NCBI GenBank assembly: GCA_024220525.1
Contig: JAMYWO010000229.1
Coordinates: forward strand, 1-64,000
Direction: 5' to 3'
DNA: 64,000 bases
Source: Cochliopodium minus
Lineage: Eukaryota; Discosea; Himatismenida; Cochliopodiidae
Of this stretch, positions 35,691-47,547 are shown in pieces. Position 1 is the first letter of the stretch, and every line of letters begins with the position of its first letter. The position numbers and the translations under genes were made by a program. The notes under the pieces were generated by a model. The model made no database searches. It saw only the letters and a program-made list of their open reading frames with translations, and was not told the DNA's origin.

Positions 35691-36884
35691 TTAACAAGTC
35701 AACTGCTTGTCAATGGTAGAATCACAACTAAGTTTAGACAAACCGACCAAAGGAAACCAACTGAAAGAAAAAAGATGGTTGGCGAAAGTGAGTCCATGGA
35801 GCAAATAGTCATAATAAATGATTTTGGTGTGAGTGATTCGGTTTCGTTCATAAAAATGAACAAAGTAGTCATTGCTAGTCAAAGGTTGTACCAAAGACAG
35901 AATTTCTTCAAGTTTTTCGGATTTATAAGCAATAGAGACAGTGCAACAGATGACTTCTTTGCCTGATCTCTTGTCTAAGAAAATGATGTCGGCGGAGTTT
36001 TTTTGATTGAATTTATGGCAGTCGGGATCTTCGCAGATCAGTTTAACGAGCTCGTTTTTGAAGTTGGCCGTTCTAAAATTGAGATCATCTTCGAAGATGA
36101 GAAGGTAAGGCTTTCTGTTTTCTTTTTCGAGAAAGTATTTCATGACTTTGATATTCGATAAAATCAATCCTGTTTCTCCTGTTCATGTTAATTTTTTTAA
36201 AAATTTTAAATAAAAAAAGAATTTAATTCATTAAAAATAAAAAATAAAAAATACAAAAAAACAAATAATTAAATAAAAAAATAAAAAAATAAAAAAATAA
36301 AAATAAAAAATAAAAAAATAAAAAAATAAAAATAAAAAATAAAAAATAAAATAAAAAATAGAATTAAACAAAGAAATAAAAAAATAAAAAGAATTAATGA
36401 AAAAATAAATAATTTACCAGACACTCTTGAGATTAAATGTTCAGGAAAGGAGAGCTTTTTTTTGATGTATTCTTCTATCACAAAGGGGTCTTTCTCCAAG
36501 TCTTTCCCATTTATGGCCTCTACCGTTTGGAATTGGATGTTTTGGTCTTCTAAGTTCAAGGAGCTGATCTCCCGCCTTTTTTTATCTCTATATAAATTTA
36601 TCAAATAAACATCGAATAATCTATCAAATGTTCCTTCTCTTATTTTTATTATTTCCTGTTGAATATTAAATCATCCAATTTTATTATTTCACTGAAATAT
36701 TAAATTTTGGTTGAAATATATTTTCTTATTTTGCTATCTATACCTTTTTATCATCTCCAAGTTGATTGTGATAGGGATATTCTTCATATTTTTCATTTTT
36801 CTCTTCAACATGGTTGAAGAATATGTATATTATGCAAAATAAAATTGAGATTAAGATTATTTTGAAAATGAAATTGATTCTCAT
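35691..36884 (-). CDS. GT25-like glycosyltransferase, type II membrane protein
   Basis: Three exons (36884-36744, 36655-36418, 36178-35691) give 288 residues. The N-terminus has a single signal-anchor (FIFKIILISILFCIIYIFF), which suggests a Golgi or ER luminal enzyme. Next comes the family-25 opening (VYLINLYRDKKRR), EAINGKDL, GETGLILSNIKVM and the metal-binding EDD in LLIFEDDL. These fit the LPS/procollagen galactosyltransferase family (Glyco_transf_25). The catalytic domain is short, and acceptor and sugar are unknown. The intron at 36179-36417 is a T-rich array on the sense strand. The frame is intact. Confidence 0.8.
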
Positions 36885-37415
36885 CAAAATATTAAAATGA
36901 TTGAAAGAAATTAAAGTTTCAATTTTTTTTTTTTTTTATTTATAAATTAGATTAATTTATAAATAAAAAAAACCTTTAAAAATTAAAGTTTCTTTTGCAA
37001 AGACTTTCAAAAGCTTTTATGACTAAGGCAAAAAATTAATTAGTCATTTTTTGATTATATAAAAAGAACGGCGTTGAGTTTATCAACTTTACTTCCTATT
37101 TTTCAATATGTCCATTCAGTTTTCAAATAAATTGTTTTTAAATAACTTTCAGATTTTTACAATATAATTAATTAAATTTAAAACAATTTGATGCAATTTC
37201 TTGTTTTATGCTTGGAATTAATTATTAATTAGGAATTAAAAGTTAATAATTGAAATACTAAAATAAATTTTGAAACAAAAACACTATAAAATTGATATTC
37301 GTCAACAAACTAATTATCTAGTTAAATTTTGTTAATTTCATTTTGTTAACAGAATTATAAATTAAATATATAAAAAAAAAATAATTTGAATCATTCAAAA
37401 ACATACCTTGGTAAA
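36885..37415. promoter_or_regulatory. Divergent intergenic region between GT25-like and SnoaL-kinase genes
   Basis: These 531 bases separate two genes that start in opposite directions. They hold A/T runs and one perfect inverted repeat, ATGACTAA (37019-37026) and TTAGTCAT (37040-37047), spaced 13 bases. That arrangement could bind a dimeric bZIP-like factor, but this is a guess. No ORF or RNA gene is seen. Confidence 0.4.
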
Positions 37416-40400
37416 ATGGATATCAAAGAAAAGATCAAAACTCTCTACTCACATTATTCCCTCGGAAATTATGATGTCGAAGAATATTTTAACACGGAAT
37501 CTTTTTGAATTTCACTAAGATCAGATTCTCATTGGGAGGAAAGGATGTAAAGAAAGTTTCTTTTTTTTTTTAATCCCCTCATTTATATTAATTTATATTT
37601 TCTTAGTCATATCACTTTGCACAATACAAAAATCTGATGAAGGATAGCAGAAGGGGATTCCCAGATGCAAGATATGAAATTGAAGATTTGATCTATGATG
37701 GGAATACCAAGGTTGTGGTGAGAGGAAAATTCATTGGAACATACAAGAACGGTATGGCGTTCAAAAAAGGTACGCGATGTTAATTCCAAAACAAGATTCA
37801 AAATTTCCACCATTCCTTTCATCAGATATCAATATTAATTTTTCCATATTTGAAGAAAAAAGAATTTTCTTTGGATTAATTATTTTATAATTATAATTTT
37901 ATATTTTTATTTAATTTAATATTAATTTCACTAATTTTAATTTTAAATCTTGATAAAAGCAACTAACGAGGTGATAGAATTCGAGTTTGTGCACATCTAC
38001 GAGATCAACAAAGAGACCAACAAAATAGAGAAGATGTTCTCCATAACAGATGAACTTACACTCTACCTTTCAATAGGGTTCGTTGTCTACGACATGGGAA
38101 GTAATTCTGAAGACAAATCAGACACCAAAGTAGAAAACACCTTCCCAACCAAAATCTCCGAGCTCACTAAAGAGTGGCTTCACAAGGCTCTTGTCCACAA
38201 CGGTGTTCTCACTGAAGATGTTCTCGTTGAAAGTTTCAATGTAGACGCAAACGTAGGCGAGTAAACAATTTTTTTACTTTTGACAATTATTAGGCATTTT
38301 TATTTTTATTTTAATATTTATTTTTATTATTTAATTATTTTATTACTTTATTTTATAGTCTTATTATTAAAATTTGATTTTGATTATTTATTTTTTATTA
38401 TTTTTATTTTATTTTTAATTTAATTAAATTTTTATTTTTATTAAATAATTGAATGAATATAATTTAAAATTACAGTTATTTTAAAATAAAATTAAAAATT
38501 AAAAATTCTTTAAATAAAATCTTATGAAAAATTTTCATCTCAATTTCTATTTATTAAATTACTTTTCAAAATATAATTCAAAATTTTTGTAAATTAAACC
38601 ATTGTAAATTTTATTTCTTTTTTAAAAATTTTTTTTTCCCATTCAAAGAAACCAACAAGGATACGCAGGGAAGACAGTGAGACTAGAAGTGAAATACAAC
38701 AAAGAAACGAAAGCAAACAACCAATTCATCGTCAAATTTGCCAGCGAAGACCAAATGTTACGCTCCTTCTTTTCCTCCATGGGACTTTACCACAAGGAGG
38801 TCAAGATCTACCAACTCTTCGGCTCCAACAAAACTTCCCCGTCCGTCTTGCTGTTTCTTATTGGACTGAAATCAATGAAAATCTGGTAAAAAAAAAAAAA
38901 ATTTTTAGATTTTTATAAAAATATTCAATGATATTTTTATTTAATAATTTTACTTCCATAAATTTAATCTTTTTTTTTAAATTTTTTTATTGAATTTTTT
39001 TTTCAATTTAGTTTTATTTGAAAAATTATTTTTATTTTCATTTTTTTTAGTTCTGATTTACAAACTATTAATTTCTTAACAAATTATTTAAAAAAAAAAA
39101 AAAAAGGTGAACACGTATTTTCATGCAAGACTTAAAGGAAATAGGAATGAATGTTGGCGATAGTGTCTTGGGGCAACTTAGTAAGTGAAAAAAGGTAAAA
39201 TATTTTCTTATTTTCTTGTTTTAATATTTTTTATTTTTTATATTTTATATTTTATTTTTTATTTTTTTTTGAATTATTTTTTTCAATTTTTTATTTTTTA
39301 TTTTTCATTATTAGTAATTTCTTACATGACCAAGCTTCACAGCCACTTTTGGGACAATAAAACAGAAGAGTTCGATTGGTTAATTAAAATCGACTCCAAA
39401 TCAACTTTTGGAACACAGGTTAATTTATTTTTTATTTTTTATTTTAATATTTTTTATTTTTTATTTTTTATTTTTTATTTTTTATTTTTTATTTTTTTAT
39501 TTTTTATTTTTTAATCTTGTTTTAATATTTTTTATTTTTTATTTTTTATTTTTTATTTTTTATTTTTGATTTTTGATTTTTATTTTATTTTTTATTTTTT
39601 ATTTTTTATTTTTTATTTTTTATTTTTTTATTTTTTATTACAAAATAAAAATTTATTTGATCATTTTTTTTTAATGAAGGCTTTTCATATTAACAAAGAA
39701 AAATTTTTCAACAATTTTTCTGGATCGATTCCTGAGGCACTAGAACAAAAGCTCAAAGGATACAACCCCGAAAAATACTTAAACATGTTCAAAGAAAGAA
39801 AGATGCACAAAACCTTGAACCACGGAGACTCCCACATCAACAATATGTTGTTCAGTAACCAAAAGATTTTTTGTTTAGTTTTTAATTTTTAATTTTTAAT
39901 TCGATTTTTTTGAAAAAAGTTTTTTTTTTATTTTTAAAAAGTTTTTTTTGATTTTTTTTAAGAATGAAAAAAAAAAGTTGTATTATCTAAATATTTTTTT
40001 AAGTTGGAAAATTTTGTTATTTTAAAAAATTTGTTCAAATCTTTATTTTAGCTAAATTGTTTTTAATAAATTTTTTTCAATTATTTTTAAATTTTGTTCT
40101 GATTTACAAACTAAAATTTGAAAAATATTTTTTCAAAATTTCGAATTATTTTTTTTTTTAAAAAATTTAAAAGGTGACAGTGAAGTAATTTTTGTTGACT
40201 GGCAACTCATTCAGTACAGCGTGGGGGTGAGAGACTTGATTTACTTTCTCTGTTTCTCCGTCACTCCAGAGTTCACAAACGAACATTTCGATGAAATCAA
40301 GAACTTATACTTTGAAGAGCTGATGAAAAATGCAAAAGAGAATACTAGCCTTCAAAAAGTAAATATTTTTTAAAAATTTTTAATTTTTTTTTTTTTTTAT

Positions 40401-40824
40401 TATTATTATTTTTTGTTTTTTGTTTTTTGTTTTTTGTTTATTTTTTATATTTATATTAAATTTAAATTTTTTATTTTTATTTTATATTATAATATTTTTT
40501 ATTCTTTATTCAACATTTCTTTATTTTTTATTTTATTATTTTATTTTTTATTTTTTATTTTTTAATATAAATTTTTTTTTTTTTTTATTTTTTAATTTAT
40601 TTTATTTTTTCATCAAGTACACCAGAGAACTCTTTGAAGAAGATGTCATTTTTGCAGTCAATCTCGTCACTCAGTTTGTTGTGATTCTTGCTGGCTCACA
40701 AACACCTTCAGATATCAAAGAAAAGAACCAAAAGTTGGAGCGAGGAAAAGAGCTTTTTATTGGGGCGATTAGGAGATTTATTAACCTTACACAAAAGATT
40801 GGAATTGAAAAACTTTTTAATTAA
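37416..40824 (+). CDS. SnoaL-like domain fused to EcKL/CHK-type kinase, frame broken
   Basis: Exons: 37416-37546, 37607-37770, 37960-38260, 38649-38885, 39106-39180, 39315-39418, 39680-39854, 40174-40358 and 40618-40824. The first three encode a SnoaL/NTF2-like fold (GFPDARYEIEDLIYDGN, then FIGTYKNG and a HIYEINKETNKIEKMF strand). Next comes a CHK/EcKL (ecdysteroid kinase-like, aminoglycoside-phosphotransferase fold) domain: LTKEWLHKAL, QQGYAGKTVRLEV, FMQDLKEIGMN, KLHSHFWD, the Brenner motif LNHGDSHINNMLF and the metal-binding VDWQ. Such kinases phosphorylate small hydroxyl compounds. Homology changes frame once in exon 1 (T-run near 37502), once in exon 4 and once at the start of exon 5. The gene is therefore either decaying or carries sequence errors. 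The catalytic residues themselves remain. Confidence 0.72.
39200..40570 (+). repeat. TTTTTTA arrays in introns of the SnoaL-kinase gene
   Basis: Introns 39181-39314, 39419-39679 and 40359-40617 are dominated by ATTTTTT units on the sense strand. The block at 39425-39645 is among the longest arrays in the window. Confidence 0.9.
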
Positions 40825-40998
40825 ATATTAAATTAATTAAATAAAATTAAAATGAATTAATCATGGTCTTTGTTATTTTATAATGTAATTTTAACTTTTT
40901 TATTCCAATTCCAAAAAAAACCAATGATAGAAATTAAAGATTGGCTTTTAAAAAATAAATTTCAAAAATGAGTCAAAAATTAATCCATAAACTTTATT

Positions 40999-41994
40999 TT
41001 AATGTCTATCATCAGCAAAATCAATCAAAGTTTCACCATATTTACCTTTGACAGTATCAAAAGAATGAGAATTTAAATGATATGGAGGTTTTATACAAAT
41101 AAAAAACGTCTCACAACTAGACATATAGTTATAATCCATTTCAACAAATTGTTTTTTTTTCCACCAATTTTGAAGAAGAAAATAGTATTTTCCTGTGATC
41201 GTATCTCTCCTTGCTCCAATCAAAAGCATTGAATGTGTAAGACGCCCAAACAAAGTCATTGGTTTTTTTTTGGGAGGAGAATCATGGAAAATAAATTTTT
41301 CAGGATCATTAAAATCATCATGTATAACAAGAGAAGAGATTATCATTGGTCCNNNNNNNNNNNNNNNNNNNNNNNNNNNNNNNNNNNNNNNNNNNNNNNN
41401 NNNNNNNNNNNNNNNNNNNNNNNNNNNNNNNNNNNNNNNNNNNNNNNNNNNNGAATTATGATTTGTTTGCATTGAATACAAATAATGATGAAACATCACA
41501 GGTGCATGAAGAAAACATTTTGTATCTCCAGTTCTCACCCTTTGAATCAATACATCTTTATTTTTCACTCTTTCATCATCTCTAAAAAACACAAATGAAG
41601 AATTTTTATCTTTCCATTTTGGTTCTATTTCGAGAAATTGTTGAAAAGTTTGAACATCATTTGGAACAAAATCAAACATTTTATCTGATCCAAATAAAAT
41701 TTCATTCATCAACTCTCCTTTTTATTTAATCAAAAATTTTTGTTAATAAATTTTGATGATTTTTTATGTTAATTATTACTTTTTGAATTATTTACCTTTA
41801 TATCCATAAACATAAAATAAATGAAAAAGATATTTGAAAATTGGATGAATATCATGATCAACAATATCTTTCTCAACCAAAAATTTTAATTTCCTTTCTA
41901 TTCTGTTGCTTCTGAAAATAATCTTTTCTGAAAAAGACAAGAAATCTAAATTCAAAAGAGCCACGATCAAAATCAACCAATATAAAGTTCTCAT
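40999..41994 (-). CDS. Secreted papain-like protein, copy A (contains assembly gap)
   Basis: Two exons: 41994-41797 (signal peptide MRTLYWLILIVALLNLDFL and a spacer) and 41714-40999. The second exon is interrupted by 100 N (41353-41452). Visible motifs are a Cys in DTKCFLHAPV, then after the gap GPMIISS, LTHSMLLIGARRD (candidate catalytic His) and LLQNWWKKKQF (candidate Asn). The order Cys, His, Asn with the QNWW motif recalls the papain fold (clan CA), but it is not a standard C1A sequence. The role could be secreted or lysosomal proteolysis. It is a tandem paralogue of the gene at 42140-43386. Confidence 0.62.
41353..41452. other. Assembly gap of 100 N
   Basis: Exactly 100 N bases, the usual placeholder for a gap of unknown size, lie inside exon 2 of papain-like copy A. 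The true amount of missing sequence is not known. Confidence 0.98.
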
Positions 41995-42139
41995 TTTTTT
42001 TTTTTTTTCATTTTTTTCTTAATCATATTGATTGTAAATTTATGTTCAAATATTTAACTTGATCCTTGCATAAATCTCTTAAGACTGATAAATAATTAAA
42101 AATTGAAAGGAATTGGTAAAAATTTTTAATTTTGGAACT

Positions 42140-43386
42140 TTATATCCCATTAGAACCTTCTCCATATTTTTGATTATATGTGGAATAAGCAAGAGGAATT
42201 GAAACAAGAGGAGTTGTAATTGCAGCAAAACTCACATTACAAAATAATAAATATTCAATATCAAATTCAATAAACTGTTTTGTTTTCCACCAGTTTTGAG
42301 CTAAGAAAAGGAACTTTTGAGTCACTGGATCTTTTCTTGTTCCAATTAGAAGCATTGCCATTATACTCCAACAACCCAACAGAGGGAGTTCCATGATAGA
42401 TTAAGTTTCTGCTTTTTTGAAAATCTAAAGGCATTGTAAAATCAAGGAAAACAAGAGGTCCATAATGTTCTAGCAAGTACAAAATCTCTAATTCTTTCCC
42501 AGGTATAGCAGCAACAATTTTTGCTTTAGAATAGAGATCCTTAAATCCAGTTATACAATGGAGAGTGCTAAATGTATTTCCGCCTACTTGTTCAAAAAGG
42601 TGAGCTTCTAATTCATCTTTAGGGCGATTCCAGAGCATCTGTGTAATGTCGACTATGCCAGATTTTTTTCCTGTATTCATGGAAACAAGGTAATATTGTA
42701 ATACAACAGCACATTGCATGTAACAATTATCTGATGCTTGAACCCTTTGTAAAAGCAAATCCAAATCTTTAACTCTCAAGTTATCTCTGAAGAATATATG
42801 TATGGCAGGAGAGATTTTTGACCAATGAGGCACCCTTTCAAGAAATTGTTCGAAAGTTTGAGTGTAGAAATCAACTTTATTTACTGCAATGGTGATTGAT
42901 GTGGGTAGTTCTTTCCATTTTGGTTCTGCTTCAAGAAATTTGTCAAAAGATTGCACATTTTTTGGTAAATCTCCTGTGATATCCTTTTTTCTCTGGATCA
43001 TTTTGAATGCATCTTTTTTATTTTAAAAAAAAATTCAAAAAAAAAAATATAATATTTCCAATAAAATTTTCAAATTTATTTTTTATTTTTTATTTTTTAC
43101 CTCTTTTTATCTGCCAATCAAAATAAGATATAAAAGGCCTGGATATTTGTAAAAATAAATAGTTTTTGTGCAAAGGTCTGATTATAGGATTCAAAAAAGG
43201 GAAAATCTCAATGTAGTTTCCATCGAGTTGCAAAAATCCTTGTTCATTCAGAAATGCAATTCTGTTTTCAATATTGTTGGTTCCATAGATATTTTTTTCT
43301 GCAAAAACCCAAAAATCAATACTGAACAAAAGATGAAAAGAGACCAACAAAAAGAGAAAGAAAAGAAAAACTTTCCTGTTGATCAT
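42140..43386 (-). CDS. Secreted papain-like protein, copy B (frame broken, probably inactive)
   Basis: Exon 1 is 43386-43101 (signal peptide MINRKVFLFFLFLLVSFHLLF). Exon 2 is 43012-42140. It aligns by eye with copy A along its whole length: EAEPKWKEL/EIEPKWKDK, FFRDNLRVKD/FFRDDERVKN, YGPLVFL/GPMIISS and AQNWWKTKQF/LQNWWKKKQF. Copy B changes frame once, near 42350-42400. The position of the catalytic His in copy A (LTHSMLLIG) reads as Met here (IMAMLLIG). It has an insertion in the middle with a partial second copy of the QTFEQFLE-type segment. Loss of the His plus the frame change suggests a dead copy. The family assignment is tentative. Confidence 0.58.
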
Positions 43387-43540
43387 TTCTTTTTCTTTTT
43401 TTTTTTTTTTTTTTTAAAAAAAATGTAAAGAAAAACTTTGACCTATATCAAATTTTTACTTTAAATTTTCATTTTATTAAAAACACACTTTATGAAAAAA
43501 AAAAAAAACTAAAACAAAACAAAACAAAACAAAAGGAAGT

Positions 43541-44786
43541 TCAGTTGATAGGAGCAGGAGGCATAGAGGGAGGAGCCTTGGAATATTTCTCGACGACATC
43601 GTAGTCAACCTCCATCAAACGGAGATTGGATTCGATCTCCATCATCAGACGCTGCTGGTTCTGGAACTTCCTCTCGTCGATGGGCTTGTTGAGGAGGAAG
43701 CACAGTCCGAAGTACCAGATGTTGAATACACCTGTGTCATCGTTGTGGAGGTCAAGAGGGTTCTTCTTGCCAGTTTGGATGAGTTGAAGAATGTTCTTTT
43801 TATTAAGGTTGTAATGAAATTTTAATAAGATAAAAAATAAAAAATCAAAAATAAAACAAAATAAAAAATAAAAAATAAAACAAAATAAAAAAAAACATAA
43901 AAACATAAAAACATAAAAAATAATAATAATAAAAAAATTAAAAAAAAATTAATTCTACAAAAATGAGATCAAACAAAATAATTTCTACAAATAAAAAAAA
44001 AAAAAGGAAAAAATAAAAACAAAAAATAAACAATAAAAAGTAAAAAATAAAAAAAAAATAAAAAATAAAAAAATACCTGAGAACCCTGTGTGATGTTCAT
44101 GTTGGGGGTTTTGTTTTTGGTGGTCTTGATGCTTTGAGAAGACTTGCTGGAGGACTTCATACTGTTTTCTTTTTTAATTTCAGTGATCTCTGACAAGGGG
44201 ATGGAATCTGTCAACTTAATGTTTTCTGTGTCGCAATTCTTGGAAGCACGACCCTTTTGAACAAAAAATGAAATAAATTTAAAAAAATAAAAAAAAAATT
44301 TAATGAGTAAAAAAAAAAAAAAATTTAAAAATAAAATAATTCTAAAAAAAATGGAATTAATTTACTTTAAATAAAGAAATAAAAGTTTAAATAAAAAATT
44401 TTTAAGATTCAAAAAAAAAAAAATGAGAAAATTTTTTTAAATTAGTTTTTAAAAAATTCAAAAAAAAAAAAAAAATAAAATAAAAAAATATTTACAGTCT
44501 CCAAACTTTTCTTGTCTTGAGACAACCTTACACAAGCAAAATAGGGTTTGTTCTTTTCGTAGCGTTCAAAAATGGAACCTTTGTGCATCAAGGAGACGTA
44601 GATTTGTTGGAGCCAGTTCTGCACTTCGAGACTTACTGTCTTGTTTACCAGCCTCTCAAATGATTGAACCGACTGACTTTTTACCATTGAGATGGACGCT
44701 CTTTGTTTGGGAACTACGTTCAGTTCCTTTTTGGGACTAAAAAAAATATATGAAATGAAAAAATAAAAAAATAAAATTAAAAATAA

Positions 44787-44817
<31 letters not shown>

Positions 44818-46835
44818 TAAAAATAAAAATAAAAATAAAAAAAATCATGAAAACAAAAATAAAAATAAAATAAAATAAAATAAAATTAATTGATAAAAGA
44901 AAAAAAAAACAAATAATTTTTATAAAATTTTAAATTTAAAATAAAAGTAACTTTTTTTTAAAATAGAACAAGCAAAAAAAAAAAAAAAAAAAAAAATTAC
45001 GTGGATGAAGAACTAACTTCATTGGAGACCTCCAAACCCAGAAAGCCTCTGACTTCTTCTCTGTAAGAAAAGTTAGGGTTGTCTAAGATGGCCTGGAGAT
45101 ATCCCTGGAGCTGCTTGCATCTTTCCACGATGTCTTGAGTCTTAGTTTCAGTGACGACAAAGGTCTTTCCGTTTCCTGGGAGCTTGGGAAGTTGTTTCAC
45201 AACGTCATATTTTTTCATCTTTTAAATAAAAAATGGATGATTAAAAAAATAAACTAAAAATAACTAAAAATAACAAAAAGAGCAAGAATAAAACAAATGG
45301 GGTTCATTGTTTCTTATCCAAATTTAAATCAATTTTTTTGTGTGAAATTTTTTTGTAAAGCAAAGAATTAGTTCGATATTAAAACAAATAGATAATATAT
45401 TTCACTTTCTAACAAATGTGTTGTTCATATGTGCACAATGAAAAAAAAAAAATTTTTTTGGGAAATCATTGAATGAATAATAAAATGTGATATGTGATTT
45501 CAATATTCTAAATCATCTGATATAAAGATTACAAAAATTTGATATAATTCAACATTAAAAATGTTTTTTTTTACATCTTGATCTAATTTTTGGAATTGAG
45601 AATAAGATTTCTTCGATTTGATCTTGCGGACAGATGTAGTGATCTCGATGACATACAATGGGATGATCTTGTTTCCACTGTTGTAGGGGATGTAGGAATT
45701 GATGAGCATGGATTGCAACACCTCATTGGCGATGTTTTTGAGGGTATTCTCATCAGTGCTATCCTCAGATGTGCCAGTATTGGATCTATCACGGGTATCC
45801 AGATAATCCTCGTTCTCCGAGATGTCATTATCAGTGGTGGAGTTTCTAAGATGTTTGCTGCTGGGCGAAGAGTTGTCGTTCATGGAGTTTCTGAGCGATG
45901 AGCGTGGGGAATTGTCGTTCAATGAATTCATCTTGGGTTTGAGTATCATATTGTTCTCCAATCTTGATTCTGGAAAGAAAAAGATTAAATTTGATCAAAT
46001 AAAGCACATTACATTATTTTGTGCAAAAGGGTTATTTTTCGATATATAATTTTATATCTATGATCTTTAAGCTATAACTACTATATTATTGATCATTGAT
46101 ATCTTAATTAGAATATTTGATTTATTAGTGTGAATATCATTACATGATAAGATTCAATATGAAATTTTTATAAATTTTTATACCTGGTGTTGTCGAAACA
46201 AGATTGATTGGTTGATTATTTTCGGGAGTTGTTGATACTGATTTCGTCTCAGTTTTGTTCTCAGTGGGCTTATTATCGATGATGGGCTTAATTTGACTGG
46301 ATCTGATGACAATAGGCCTTGACATAGGCTTGACGATTGACTTCGTCTCTTCAATCTTTTTGTCTTCGGGCTTGATCTCTTCAGGATTTGTCTCTTCAGT
46401 TTTTTCCATTGGTTTTGTTTCTACTTGATTTGTTTCAACTGATTTTGTTTCTTCATGTTTTGTTTCCACTGTTTTTTCTATTGGTTTAGTTATTTCTTCA
46501 GTTTTAGTTTCGATTGGCTCTGTTATTTCAATAGGCTTTTCTACAGGTTTATTTTCTTCAAGTTTATTCTCAACTGATTTATTCTCCACTTGTGTATTCT
46601 CTATTGTTTTTGTTTCTACTGTTTGTTCTTTGTTTTCATAATTTACATTTTCTATCACTGGCACACTGATCTCTATTTCATCGTCTTCATCCTCCTCATT
46701 AGGATTGGTATTATTATTATTTTGAACTTCATTGTTGTTGATCTCACCAGGACTCTTTGGCATAGGTCTTGTAAGATTATTAGTATCAGTCAATTTTCTT
46801 TTCATAGGCGTTGGAGGTTTCCTAATGTTATTCAT
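43541..46835 (-). CDS. PX-PH domain protein with N-terminal Glu/Thr/Lys repeats
   Basis: Six exons in phase (46835-46184, 45969-45575, 45218-45001, 44736-44496, 44253-44077, 43795-43541) give 645 residues. Residues about 75-180 are imperfect repeats of the type KPVETKxEE. A Ser/Asn-rich stretch follows. A PX domain at about 300-415 is split by an intron: IPLYVIEITT, the SYSQFQKLDQ basic/aromatic segment, then LPKLPG and the RCKQLQGYLQAIL helix. A PLC-type PH domain at about 435-625 has GSIFERYEK, a split loop with Ser/Lys insert and the closing WYFGLCFLLN helix. PX and PH domains read phosphoinositides, so an endosomal or plasma-membrane sorting role is likely. The introns at 43796-44076 and 44737-45000 carry T-rich arrays on the sense strand. 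Confidence 0.8.
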
Positions 46836-46944
46836 TTCAAAAAATGATTTAATGTTGTAATATTTTGATGAAGGATGTTGAAATTGTTTATGATTGATTG
46901 ATATTGAATAATTTATAATATATATTTTATAATTAATTGATCTG

Positions 46945-47199
46945 TTAATCTTTTGGGAAGTACTTAAATGTTTTTTTTGGATTTGGGATCAATCCCTTTT
47001 TGATAGGGTTTCCTAATACGTTTGGATTTTTTTCTCCCATTCCTCCCTCTTTTATCAAATTTGGATTCTTCTCTCCCATTCCTCCATCCTTCTTTATAAA
47101 CATCTTTTTCATCATTTTTGTAGGTGGGCCTTTAAATGGATTTTTTGTTGGCACATTCTTTTCTGGTGGATTTGTTGGTATTTGTGGATTATCACTCAT
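46945..47199 (-). CDS. Small Pro/Lys/Asn-rich repeat protein
   Basis: A single open frame of 84 residues starts 110 bases downstream of the PX-PH promoter side, on the same strand. It contains the unit GGMGEKNPN twice and many Pro, Lys and Met residues. There is no signal peptide or TM segment, and no domain is recognised. The compositional bias and exact repeat suggest it is a real, disordered protein, but it could be spurious because it is so short. Confidence 0.45.
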   Translation of the reverse strand: MSDNPQIPTNPPEKNVPTKNPFKGPPTKMMKKMFIKKDGGMGEKNPNLIKEGGMGEKNPNVLGNPIKKGLIPNPKKTFKYFPKD

Positions 47200-47547
47200 T
47201 TGAATGTTATTTGAAAAAATTTAATCTTCCTTTTTTTTTTTTATTTTAATTTGACAAAACTATTTGATCCAAACCAAAAATAAAGTAACATATCTAACAA
47301 AGTTAATAAGATTGATTCTTTGAAAACAATTGGATTTAAAATTTATCTTGAATTTGAATGAATAGATTCAATGCTTTATGAAGATCTTTAAAATGAATTA
47401 ACAATGCAATATATTCGGTGATTACCCTCAAACCAAACTTTAAAGGTTTTCTCTTAAAAGAAAATATAAAAAAATAAATATTTATTTTCAACTATTATAG
47501 GCTGAAAAAAAATAAAAAAAATTGTATAAAATAATTTAATTGGTAAA

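Noticed and set aside
41195-41585. Plus-strand open frames running through the 100-N gap
   Set aside because: The frame is kept open only by unknown bases, and the real coding sequence is on the minus strand.
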